Source of the DNA: Cellulosimicrobium marinum
Lineage (GTDB): Bacteria; Actinomycetota; Actinomycetes; Actinomycetales; Cellulomonadaceae
Assembly: GCF_020551945.1 (NCBI RefSeq)
Contig: NZ_JAJBZH010000004.1
Coordinates: 321,353-385,352, forward strand
DNA: 64,000 nucleotides
Reading direction: 5' to 3'
In this document: one piece after another, positions 25,801 through 32,683 of the stretch
Position numbering within the stretch: the stretch's first letter is position 1
How the letters are laid out: the number at the start of each line of letters is the position of its first letter
The notes under the pieces: model-generated
The model's input: only the letters and a program-made list of their open reading frames with translations
Database searches by the model: none
Told to the model about the DNA's origin: nothing
Made by a program: the position numbers and the translations under genes

Positions 25801-27098
25801 GCGGAGTCCCGGTCGGGGACCGTCGCGTCGAGGCGCCGCACGACGGTCGCGCGCGGCAGCCAGCGGCACCACGCCCAGTCCGTGGCCGTGCCGCCCGTCT
25901 GCCGCACCGTCACGGACGGACCGGCGACGAGGAGCTCGGCGAGCAGCGCACGGGCCGCCCCGAGCGCGTGCGCACGGGGCCCGACGACGGCGACGCACCC
26001 GTCCGGCAGGGCGGCAGCGGGCCACGGGGTGGCGTCGTGCCGGTCGACCGGGGCACCGGGGAGCGGGTCGGGTCCGGCCGCACGACCGGCGGGACGGTCG
26101 TCCCCCGCGCCGTCCGGGGCGAGGTGGGCGACGAGCGCCCACGACAGGACGTCGGCGGGCCGGGGGCGCAGCGGGTCGCGGTCCGTGGACGTGCCGACGC
26201 CCGGTCCGTCGGGGGAGCCGGGCCCGGCGGGCTCCTGCGCCGCTCCGGCGACGCTCGCCGCGCGTCGGGCACGGCGGCGTCGCGCCTCGACGAGGGCGGG
26301 CACGAGCACGGCCAGCGGACCCGCGAGCGCCAGGAGGGCGTAGAGGGGCTGCCGGAACGCGACCGCGAGGGCGACCCCCGCGACCGCCGGGGTCAGCGCC
26401 GTCGTGAGGAGTTGGGACCACGGCCGTGCGGGCTCGGGCGACGCCGGGACCCGTGCCCGGTCGTCCGTGGCGGCGACCCGGTGCTCCAGCACCGGGCGGG
26501 GCCGCAGCGCGTACGTCGTGGACCCGTGGACCACGACCCGCCCGTCGCGCCACCGCACGAGCCGCCGCGTGCGCAGGCTCCGGGTGCCGGACCTCTGCGC
26601 GGCGGCGACCGCCTCGGCCCGCGCCGCCCGGACGCGGGTCGCGCCGGGCGGCAGGACGACGTGGACCCGCGATCCGCGGCGCCCGCGGGCCCAGCGCACG
26701 TCGAGCGCGTCGACCGTGACCCGGCCCTGCCGCGCGTCCGGGGCGCCCGGACCCAGGGCGACGAGCCGCCCGGCGCGCGGGCCCGTCAGCACGGCCACGT
26801 GCCGCTCCGCCGCGAGCACCGCGTCGTCGCGAGCCCCCGCGCGCGCACGCGCCGGGGACGTGGCGAGCGTCGCCCCGGGCAGCAGCGGGCGCGTGCCGCA
26901 GCGCTGGTGGTCGTCGACGGGGACGCCGTCCGCGACGAGCGGCGCGGTCAGCAGCTCGGGCCGGCACGCCAGCGCGGCGAGCGCGGCCCGCGCGTCGCCG
27001 AGGCGCGTGCCGTGGTCGAGGAGCACGTCCGTCGCCGGGTGCAGGGTGAGCCGCACGGGACGGGCGGACGGCGGCGCCGGGGAGGTCGGGAGAGGCAC
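22824..27098 (-). CDS. EssC/EccC-like FtsK/SpoIIIE-domain ATPase
   Basis: A protein of about 1424 residues built like the motor of type VII secretion. The N-terminal 200 residues resemble EssC-type forkhead or ubiquitin-like input domains (VRLTLHPATDVLLDHGTRLGDAR), two membrane helices follow (about 230-275), then three FtsK-type modules. The first is intact: Walker A AGTTGAGKSELL with Lys620, and Walker B LVVVVDEFRAL with Asp716-Glu717. The second (GRARTGRTGALRALA) and third (VVGPPGSGRTTALALLA) have Arg in place of the Walker A Lys. No WXG100, EccB, EccD or mycosin gene lies nearby. GTG 27098 is chosen because it directly precedes the folded N-terminus; an upstream start in an Arg/Gly-rich extension is less likely. 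Confidence 0.82.
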   Translation of the reverse strand: MPLPTSPAPPSARPVRLTLHPATDVLLDHGTRLGDARAALAALACRPELLTAPLVADGVPVDDHQRCGTRPLLPGATLATSPARARAGARDDAVLAAERHVAVLTGPRAGRLVALGPGAPDARQGRVTVDALDVRWARGRRGSRVHVVLPPGATRVRAARAEAVAAAQRSGTRSLRTRRLVRWRDGRVVVHGSTTYALRPRPVLEHRVAATDDRARVPASPEPARPWSQLLTTALTPAVAGVALAVAFRQPLYALLALAGPLAVLVPALVEARRRRARRAASVAGAAQEPAGPGSPDGPGVGTSTDRDPLRPRPADVLSWALVAHLAPDGAGDDRPAGRAAGPDPLPGAPVDRHDATPWPAAALPDGCVAVVGPRAHALGAARALLAELLVAGPSVTVRQTGGTATDWAWCRWLPRATVVRRLDATVPDRDSADVLVVDGAPDPGELSLAWQRLGPAGARLVLVVPRPQDVPPWCRTVLHAHGGGATVLVGADGVRTARPEVAVDTAWAQDLARHLAAADHLGRVRPDGPAPADGCDPAAPGLPDDVALAALVGAPLERGAPDVPALAAWVEDRWRSAAARDGRGLRVPLGVGADGSPVVVDLVADGPHALVAGTTGAGKSELLQTLVAGLALGRSPDELTFALVDFKGGAGFGACAGLPHVVGQVTDLDAGLAARALGGLRAELRRREHVLADAGVADVGDLPPGALPRLVVVVDEFRALADDMPEFLPDLLRLAAQGRSLGIHLVLATQRPAGAVSADVRANITLRLALRVVDAADSRDVVESPHAALIPARAPGRLVLRRGADAPVALQCARAGAPVPAPTAGAVLAPPWAPTGRDGAASGTGSGPSRPPHRGAAGGDDGAGTLPALVEAACRAARRSGTRTPRAPWLPPLPARVGRADLPPADDEDLLPLALGDDPAGQRRVTVGWDPHDGHLAVLGRARTGRTGALRALAHAALDRGWHVHAVGVPLGGLARHPGVGTVVDRSDPRRLARLLRLLGGHDDGRSRPAVPSHGRGESAPARTLVVVDDVEAVRSTLSALAGGAGTDLLADTLADGTAAFAVAGSGPTVAGLGALVGVRAVLSSRDRHDDVALGVPTALAGQGGPPGRAVWLGRGAPVVCQVVRTDDVAHPGDVERPDDLVRPDDLVRPGDGAGSAGSLRPAPDDGPRPLRLGALPDRVVDGAVDAPGDAGGAAPTGTQDSPRDAAPRDGDRVRVGVGGDAPAPLDLDVSQGALVVGPPGSGRTTALALLARGAASGGVLRGVVARDATLRAVAGPGVPVASRLVPAEVARVLDAVAAASGPSVLVVDDLDQLAQLCVLEADRVAALCRDDVRLVASATTASAAMALRGPLAELRAVRHGIVLGPGERGSAEVFGHDLGWLTDPGPPRPGRGVLVRGGVAVPLQVAVPRQVTEPRQVTEPRA
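22838..22900. repeat. Short tandem repeats at the 3' end of the EssC-like gene
   Basis: Units of 18 bp of the type GCTCCGTGACCTGCCGGG are repeated about three and a half times with decay. They encode the C-terminal series VPLQVA-VPRQVT-EPRQVT-EPRA. Confidence 0.7.
23646..23717. repeat. 18-bp tandem repeats within the EssC-like gene
   Basis: CGGACGCACGAGATCGTC occurs twice exactly (23646-23663 and 23664-23681), followed by two decayed copies to 23717. They encode a VRPDDL-type hexapeptide repeat in a low-complexity linker between the second and third ATPase modules. Confidence 0.8.
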
Positions 27099-27140
27099 GG
27101 CCCGATCCTGCCCGGTCGGGGCGTCCGCCCGCCCGGACGA

Positions 27141-27177
27141 CGTGCGCCCCTGTGGACAAGGTCCGCAGGGGCGCACG
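27141..27177 (-). terminator. Terminator after the ABC permease gene
   Basis: CGTGCGCCCCTG (27141-27152) pairs with 27166-27177, and the inner GGAC/GTCC extends the helix over one T-G pair to about 17 bp with a 3-nt loop. It lies 14 bp past the permease stop, ahead of the EssC-like gene on the same strand, so it separates the two units. Confidence 0.8.
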
Positions 27178-27190
27178 ACGCGGGCGGTGC

Positions 27191-29725
27191 TCAGTCGACG
27201 GCGAGCGCCGCCACCGGCGACGTCCGGGCCGCCGCACGACCCGGCACCACCGACGCGAGCAGGCCCGCGCCGAGGGCCACCACGAGGACCACCGCGACGT
27301 CGCGCCACGGCACCGCGAACGCCACGTCGCCCATGAGGCTCAGGGCCGTCGCGGCACCCGCCCAGCCGTACACGACGCCCAGCGCCACGCCGAGCAGCGC
27401 CCCGACGCCCGCGATGAGCATGCCCTCGACGGCCAGCATCCAGCGCAGCCGACGCCGGCTCAGACCGATCGCGCGCAGCGTCGCCGACTCACGCCGCCGC
27501 TCGATCACCGACAGCGACAGCGTGTTCGCCACGCCGATGAGCGCGATGACGACCGCGACCGCGAGCAGCCCCACGACCACGGCGAGCATCGTGTCCACGA
27601 CGCTCTGCATCGCCGCGCGCTCCACGACGGCGCCCACGACCTCGACCGGGGCGTCCGCCTCGGACACCGCGTCCTGGATGCCCGCGACGACCTCCGCGTC
27701 CGACGGGTCGTCGACCGAGACCCACAGCCCGGTCGTCGCGGCGTCCGGGTCCAGGGTGCGCGCGTCGGCCGCCGTGAGGAGGAACACGCCCGACGCGCCC
27801 CCGACGACCTCCACGTCCAGCGTCGTCCCGGCGTCGGTCGTCAGGGTCGTCGTGGCGCCGTCGCTCAGGCCCCAGACGTCGAGCTGGTCCTGCGGCGCGA
27901 CCAGCGTCCCCGGCCCGAACGCGCCCTCCACCCCCAGGGTCGCGGACGACCGCACCACCGCCGCCGCCTCCGCGGGGTCCACCGCGGTGATCGGCGGCGA
28001 CGAGCCGTCGGGCAGGGTCGCGTACACCTCCGACGTCGGCGCGACCCGCGCGACGCCGTCCACACCCTCCACGAGGTCCGTCGTGCTCGACGCGACCGTC
28101 CCGTCCACGCCGCTGCCGAGGACCACGACGTCGACCGGGTACTGGTCGTCCAGCGCCGCGCCGAGGCTCGTGCGGGCGCTCGCGGCCCCCGTCGACATCA
28201 TGGCGACGAGCGTGACGCCGATGAGCAAGGCGGTGCTCGTCGCGGTGGTGCGCCGCGGGTTGCGCAGCGTGTTCGCGGCGGCGAGCCGCGCCGTCGGGCC
28301 CGTGCGGGCGAGGAGGCGGCCGACGAGCGCGACGACGGCGGGCAGCCAGAACACGGCACCGACGAGGATCCCGACGAACGACACCGTGCCCCCCACCACC
28401 CCGGCGAGGAGGCCGACGTCGGGCGCGCCGTTCGCCCCGAGCACCACGCCGCCCGCGAGGAGCGCGAAGCCGACCACGGTGAGCAGCACCGCGGCGACGA
28501 GCCGGACGCGACCCGCCCCGGTGCCGACGCGCGGCGCGTCGGCGGGGCGCAGGGCCTCCAGGGGGGAGACGCGGGTCGCCGCGCGGGCCGGCGCGAGCGA
28601 GGCGACGACCGTGACGAGCGTCCCGACGACCAGCGGTGCGAGGACGACCGCGGGGGTCAGGGACACCGTGGCGGGCAGCGGGACCCCGAGGTCCGCGCCG
28701 CGGCCGACCGTCAGGGCCAGCTGGACGAGCCCGGTGCCGACGAGCAGGCCGGCGAGGGAGGAGAGCAGCCCGAGGATCGTCGCCTCCGTGAGCACGGAGC
28801 GGGCGAGCTGGCCACGGTTCGCGCCGACCGCGCGCAGCAGCGCGAGGGTGCGGGTGCGCTGCGCGACGAGCACCTGGAACGTGTTCGCGATGACGAGCGC
28901 CGCGACGACGAGCGCGACCGCCGCGAACGCGAGGATCACGTACGTGAAGACCTGCTCGCCGCCGGTGTGCGCGGCGGCGAGGTCCTGGGCGTACTCGTCG
29001 GGCGTGCGCACGAGGCCGCCCTCGCCCGCCGAGTCGAGCACGGCCGCCCGCACGCCCTCGAGGTCCGCGCCGTCCGCGAGCGCCACCATGACGGCCGCGA
29101 CGGAACGGTCCTCCCCGGCCTCCAGCGCCCACGCCTCGGCGTCCTGCGGCGCGACGACGGCCGCCCCGCCCATCTGCGCGAACGCCCCGTACGGGTCGTC
29201 GGTGATCCCGACGACGGTCAGCGTGTCCCGCAGCTCCTGCGGCTCGACGTCCTCGTCCGACGACCAGACGTAGCGCAGGTTCGTCACGTCGTCGCCCACG
29301 CCGACGCCGAGGCGCTCGGCGACGTCCTGCGGCAGCGCGACCTGGCCCGCCGCCGACGGCAGCGCACCCTCCACGACGTCGAGCGGGTCGAACCGGGGGT
29401 CGGACGGCGTGGGGACGGCCATCTGGTAGACGGTCCGCCGACCCACCTCCAGGGCCACGGACGTGCTGCGGACCGGCTCGACCGCGTCGACGCCGTCGAG
29501 CGCCGCGAGGTCGTCCACCTCGAGCGGCGTGTACGACCGCTCGCCGCCGACGACGAGGTCCGCGTCGGCGAAGCGCGCCGCGATGGCGTCGTTCGTCGAA
29601 CGGGTGAGGACACCGCCCGCGAGCAGCGTCGCCGCGACGAACGCCGTGCCGATGAGGACCGCGACGCCGGCCGCGGCCAGCCGTCCGGTGCTGCGGCGCA
29701 TCTGCGCCAGGGTGAGCCGCAGCAT
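27191..29725 (-). CDS. ABC transporter permease, FtsX/MacB-like
   Basis: An 844-residue permease with two FtsX-type halves. After an N-terminal helix (LAAAGVAVLIGTAFVAATLLAGG) comes a large extracytoplasmic domain, then three helices (TYVILAFAAVALVVAALVIANTF, the segment GLLSSLAGLLVGTGLVQLAL, and a third), two central helices, a second extracytoplasmic domain with a family sequence AAANTLRNPRRTTATSTALLIG, and the C-terminal FtsX block (ALIGVANTLSLSVIERRRESATLRAIGLSRRRLR). This is the lone-permease layout of actinobacterial lipoprotein or peptide exporters. The start overlaps the ATPase stop (TGATG), so both are translated together. Substrate unknown. Confidence 0.92.
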   Translation of the reverse strand: MLRLTLAQMRRSTGRLAAAGVAVLIGTAFVAATLLAGGVLTRSTNDAIAARFADADLVVGGERSYTPLEVDDLAALDGVDAVEPVRSTSVALEVGRRTVYQMAVPTPSDPRFDPLDVVEGALPSAAGQVALPQDVAERLGVGVGDDVTNLRYVWSSDEDVEPQELRDTLTVVGITDDPYGAFAQMGGAAVVAPQDAEAWALEAGEDRSVAAVMVALADGADLEGVRAAVLDSAGEGGLVRTPDEYAQDLAAAHTGGEQVFTYVILAFAAVALVVAALVIANTFQVLVAQRTRTLALLRAVGANRGQLARSVLTEATILGLLSSLAGLLVGTGLVQLALTVGRGADLGVPLPATVSLTPAVVLAPLVVGTLVTVVASLAPARAATRVSPLEALRPADAPRVGTGAGRVRLVAAVLLTVVGFALLAGGVVLGANGAPDVGLLAGVVGGTVSFVGILVGAVFWLPAVVALVGRLLARTGPTARLAAANTLRNPRRTTATSTALLIGVTLVAMMSTGAASARTSLGAALDDQYPVDVVVLGSGVDGTVASSTTDLVEGVDGVARVAPTSEVYATLPDGSSPPITAVDPAEAAAVVRSSATLGVEGAFGPGTLVAPQDQLDVWGLSDGATTTLTTDAGTTLDVEVVGGASGVFLLTAADARTLDPDAATTGLWVSVDDPSDAEVVAGIQDAVSEADAPVEVVGAVVERAAMQSVVDTMLAVVVGLLAVAVVIALIGVANTLSLSVIERRRESATLRAIGLSRRRLRWMLAVEGMLIAGVGALLGVALGVVYGWAGAATALSLMGDVAFAVPWRDVAVVLVVALGAGLLASVVPGRAAARTSPVAALAVD

Positions 29726-30546
29726 CAGGCGCGCACCGCCTCGTCGTCGGACAGCTCGAGAGAGCGCAGCGCGTCGAGGCCGGCGAGCACCGCCTCCGGC
29801 GTCGGGTCGGCGATGTCGCCCGCGATGCGCCCGTCCGCGATGAGGACCACGCGGTCGGCGTACGCGGCGGCCGTCGGGTCGTGCGTGACCATGATGACGG
29901 TCCGGCCGAGCTCGCGGACGCTGCGGCGCAGGAAGCTCAGCACCTCGGCGCCGGAGCGGGAATCGAGGTTGCCCGTCGGCTCGTCGGCGAACACGACCTC
30001 GGGGGCCGCGATGAGCGCGCGGGCGATGGCGACGCGCTGCTGCTGCCCGCCCGACAGCTCGCTCGGACGGTGGCTCAGGCGCGCCTGCAGGCCGAGGGTG
30101 TGCACGAGCGTGCCGAACCACTCCCGGTCGACCGTCCCGCCCGCGAGCTCCACGGGCAGGGCGATGTTCTGCTCGGCCGTGAACATCGGCAGGAGGTTGA
30201 ACGACTGGAACACGAACCCGACGCGGTCCCTCCGCAGCGCCGTGAGCTCGTTGTCGTCGAGCGCCGTCACGTCGGTGTCGCCGAGGAACGCGTGCCCGCC
30301 CGTCGCCGAGTCGAGGCCGGCGAGCAGGTGCATGAGCGTCGACTTGCCGGAGCCCGACGGTCCCATGATCGCGGTGAAGTGCCCGCGCTCGAAGTCGACG
30401 TCGACGCCGTCGAGCGCGTGCACCGCGGCCTCGCCGCTGCCGTACGTCTTGCGCAGCGCCCGGGCGCGGACCGCGGGCGGCCCCGCCGTCGCGGGGGCGC
30501 CGCCGTCGGGGGCGGGGTGTGCGGGTCGGTACACGGTCGTGTCCAC
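29725..30546 (-). CDS. ABC transporter ATP-binding protein (MacB/LolD type)
   Basis: A 273-residue ATPase partner of the FtsX-like permease. Motifs in order: Walker A GPSGSGKST, Q-loop FVFQSFNLLPMFTAEQN, signature LSGGQQQRVAIARAL, Walker B VVFADEPTGNLD, and the H-loop VTHDPTAA. The SFNLLP and EPTGNLD forms are typical of the MacB/LolD/FtsE group. GTG 30546 has AGGAGA 8 nt upstream; the upstream frame to 30636 is rejected for lack of a site. Upstream, 398 bp without a gene separate it from the divergent DUF559 gene. Confidence 0.93.
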   Translation of the reverse strand: MDTTVYRPAHPAPDGGAPATAGPPAVRARALRKTYGSGEAAVHALDGVDVDFERGHFTAIMGPSGSGKSTLMHLLAGLDSATGGHAFLGDTDVTALDDNELTALRRDRVGFVFQSFNLLPMFTAEQNIALPVELAGGTVDREWFGTLVHTLGLQARLSHRPSELSGGQQQRVAIARALIAAPEVVFADEPTGNLDSRSGAEVLSFLRRSVRELGRTVIMVTHDPTAAAYADRVVLIADGRIAGDIADPTPEAVLAGLDALRSLELSDDEAVRA

Positions 30547-30722
30547 GTCGTCTCTCCTGGTCGGGGTGGCTGCGGTGCGGCTCGTCCCGGGGCGACGGCG
30601 CGCCCCGGGATCGTGCTCGACGCTACGGAGCGGCACGGCCCGCGCGCGTCCCGCGACGGTGGGGTCCCGTCGAGGGCGAGGTCATCCCGTGGTCGTACGC
30701 GCGCGTCGTCGGACGTCCCCCG

Positions 30723-30770
30723 ACCTGTCAGCGCCCGGTCGGTCCCGGGGTCGGTGGGCTGCTGACAGGT
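30723..30770. repeat. 48-bp palindrome-ended repeat, copy A
   Basis: Starts ACCTGTCAGC and ends GCTGACAGGT, perfect 10-bp inverted ends around a 28-bp GC-rich middle containing GGTCCCGGGGTC. It aligns without gaps to copies B and C. Confidence 0.85.
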
Positions 30771-30783
30771 CCGGACGCGTGCG

Positions 30784-30831
30784 GGTCGTCAGCGCCTCAC
30801 GGGTCCCGGGTCCGGTGGGGCGCTGACAGCT
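30784..30831. repeat. 48-bp palindrome-ended repeat, copy B
   Basis: Same length as copy A and identical at 34 of 48 positions, including the inner GTCAGCGCC, the central TCCCGGG, GGTGGG and the final GCTGACAG. The extreme left end has diverged. Its inner ends GTCAGCGCC and GGCGCTGAC are perfectly complementary. Confidence 0.8.
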
Positions 30832-30944
30832 TCCGGCGCCCGACGGCGCGTCGTCGCCGTCCCCAGGCCCGGTTCCGGCGGGCTCGTCCACAGGGTCGCG
30901 GCCCGGGGTGGGAGACCGTGCCCGGGGAACGGCAGGGTCGGCGC

Positions 30945-31889
30945 ATGAGCGGAGGAGCAGGGTTCCTGGACACGGTCGCCGGGCTGCGGGACGTCGCGGC
31001 GCGACAGTGCGGCGTGGTCGCGCGGTCGCAGCTGACGCGGCTCGGGGTGACGTCCGACGCCGTCGACCACCAGGTCCGCGCGCGACGGTGGCGTCGCACG
31101 AGTCGCGACGTCGTCGTGCTGCACCGCGGGCCGCTCACCCGCGCCGCACGCTGCTGGGTCGCGGTGCTCGGCGCCCCGGCGGGTGCCGCGCTCGGCGCGT
31201 GGACCGCGCTCGAGCTGCGCGGGCTCACCGGGTGGGACCGCGAGCCGCTGCACGTCGTGATCGCGCGCGGACAGCGGGCGGACCGCCACCCGTGGCTCGT
31301 CGTGCACGAGTCGCGACGTCCCGCGACCGGCGACGTCGGTGTCGTCGCGGGGCTGCCCGTGCACGACGTCGCGCGTGCAGCGGTCGACGCCGCGGCGTGG
31401 CAGCCGTCGTGGCGGACGGCGTCGGGGCTCGTCGCGGCGGTCGTGCAGCAGCGGCTCGCGACCCCGGCCGTGCTGCTCGCGAAGCTCGACGAGGTCGGTG
31501 CGGTGCGGCACCGGGCGACGGTCCGGCTCGCGCTCGCCGACATCGCGGGCGGTGCGGACTCGCTCGCCGAGATCGACTTCGCCCGGCTCTGCCGGCGGGC
31601 GGGTCTGCCCGAGCCGGCGCGGCAGTCCCGCCGCCGCGACTCGACCGGTCGCTGGCGCTACCTCGACGTCGAGTGGCGGGCGCGCGGGCGCCGTCTCGTC
31701 GTGGAGGTCGACGGCGTGGGGCACCTGGAGAGCCGTCGGTGGTACGACGACCTCCTGCGCGACGCCGAGCTCGGCGCGGACACGCGCACGGTGCGCCTGA
31801 GGCTCCCGGCGATGGCGGCGAGGCGTGAGCCGGAGCGGGTGCTCGCCGTCGTGCACCGTCACCTCGCGGACCTGATGCTCGCCGCGTGA
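30945..31889 (+). CDS. DUF559 / AbiEi-antitoxin-like protein with Vsr-type nuclease fold
   Basis: A 314-residue protein. Residues about 8-45 form a winged-helix region like the AbiEi antitoxin N-terminal domain (GLRDVAARQCGVVARSQLTRLGVTSDAVDHQVRARRWRR). The C-terminus (about 205-305) matches DUF559, a Vsr/PD-(D/E)XK-like fold: DSLAEIDFARLCRRAG, then YLDVEWRARGRRLVVEVDGVGHLESRRWYDDLLRDAEL. The visible Glu in SLAEIDF, Asp in YLDVEW and Glu-Val-Asp in VVEVDG could form an active site. No AbiEii toxin gene is adjacent, so a type IV toxin-antitoxin pair is not supported. Three copies of a 48-bp repeat bracket the gene. ATG at 30945 has no strong ribosome site. Confidence 0.75.
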   Translation: MSGGAGFLDTVAGLRDVAARQCGVVARSQLTRLGVTSDAVDHQVRARRWRRTSRDVVVLHRGPLTRAARCWVAVLGAPAGAALGAWTALELRGLTGWDREPLHVVIARGQRADRHPWLVVHESRRPATGDVGVVAGLPVHDVARAAVDAAAWQPSWRTASGLVAAVVQQRLATPAVLLAKLDEVGAVRHRATVRLALADIAGGADSLAEIDFARLCRRAGLPEPARQSRRRDSTGRWRYLDVEWRARGRRLVVEVDGVGHLESRRWYDDLLRDAELGADTRTVRLRLPAMAARREPERVLAVVHRHLADLMLAA

Positions 31890-31900
31890 GCCCGGCGGCG

Positions 31901-31948
31901 ACCTGTCAGCACCTCACCGACCTCAGGGCCCGTGGGCTGCTGACAGCT
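31901..31948. repeat. 48-bp palindrome-ended repeat, copy C
   Basis: Begins 12 bp after the DUF559 stop with ACCTGTCAGC and ends GCTGACAGCT, the same length and ends as A and B, with CCTCAC in the left arm as in B. It lies between convergent genes and could also work as a transcription terminator, since CTGTCAGC pairs with GCTGACAG. Confidence 0.85.
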
Positions 31949-31969
31949 CGCGCGGGGACGGCTCGCGGG

Positions 31970-32683
31970 TCAGGACCCCGGACGAACCAGCCCGGTCTCG
32001 TAGGCCGTGACGACGGCCTGCACGCGGTCGCGCGCGCCGAGCTTCGCGAGGATGCGCCCCACGTGGGTCTTCACGGTCGCCTCGGCGACGAACAGGTCGG
32101 TCGCGACCTCCGTGTTCGAGCGCCCGCGGGCCATGAGCACGAGGACCTCGCGCTCGCGCTCGGTGAGCCCGGCGACGGCCGCGTGCGCGGGGGAGTCCGC
32201 CGCCTGCTCGGCGGGCAGGGCGGTGACGAGGTGCTCGAGGAGCCGCCGGGTCGACGACGGCGCGATGACGGCGTCGCCGCGGTGCACGGTGCGGATCGCG
32301 GCGAGCATCTCCTCGGGCGGCGCGTCCTTGAGCAGGAACCCGCTCGCGCCGGAACGGATGGCCTCGAGCACGTACTCGTCGAGGTCGAACGTCGTGAGGA
32401 CGATGACGCGCGGCACGTGCGCCGCACCGTCCGTCCCCGCCGTGAGCCGCGCGGTCGCCTGCAGGCCGTCGAGGTTCGGCATGCGCACGTCCATGAGGAC
32501 GACGTCGACCGGGTGGTCCGCGAGCAGGCGCAGGGCCTGCACGCCGTCCCCGGCCTCGACGACGACCTGGAGGTCGGGCTGGGAGTCGATGACCATGCGG
32601 AACCCGGCGCGCACGAGCTGCTGGTCGTCGACGAGTGCGACCCGGACGGGGACGTCGGAGGGGAGGGGGGTGTCGGCGGTCAT
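31970..32683 (-). CDS. NarL/LuxR-family response regulator
   Basis: A 237-residue two-component regulator. The receiver domain has the acidic pair VALVDDQQ, phosphoacceptor Asp65 in DVVLMDVRMPNLDG, Thr in VIVLTTFD and Lys in FLLKDAP. The C-terminal HTH is the LuxR type, LTEREREVLVLMARGRSNTE followed by VKTHVGRILAKLG. Its ATG overlaps the stop of the upstream kinase gene, so the pair is translationally coupled. Target genes are unknown; this class often controls an adjacent ABC exporter, and the MacB-like transporter nearby is a candidate. Confidence 0.93.
   Translation of the reverse strand: MTADTPLPSDVPVRVALVDDQQLVRAGFRMVIDSQPDLQVVVEAGDGVQALRLLADHPVDVVLMDVRMPNLDGLQATARLTAGTDGAAHVPRVIVLTTFDLDEYVLEAIRSGASGFLLKDAPPEEMLAAIRTVHRGDAVIAPSSTRRLLEHLVTALPAEQAADSPAHAAVAGLTEREREVLVLMARGRSNTEVATDLFVAEATVKTHVGRILAKLGARDRVQAVVTAYETGLVRPGS

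Larger units (their letters stand above)
30547..30944. other. 398-bp gene-free region holding two 48-bp repeats
   Basis: Divergent upstream region between the ABC ATPase and DUF559 genes. It contains repeat copies A and B (30723-30770 and 30784-30831), 61 bp apart start to start, and no open frame with coding character or ribosome site. No sigma-70 promoter of good quality was seen. Confidence 0.7.

Noticed and set aside
30945-31889. Type IV toxin-antitoxin pair (AbiEi/AbiEii)
   Set aside because: Only the AbiEi-like winged helix is present; no AbiEii nucleotidyltransferase gene is adjacent, and the C-terminus is a DUF559 domain.
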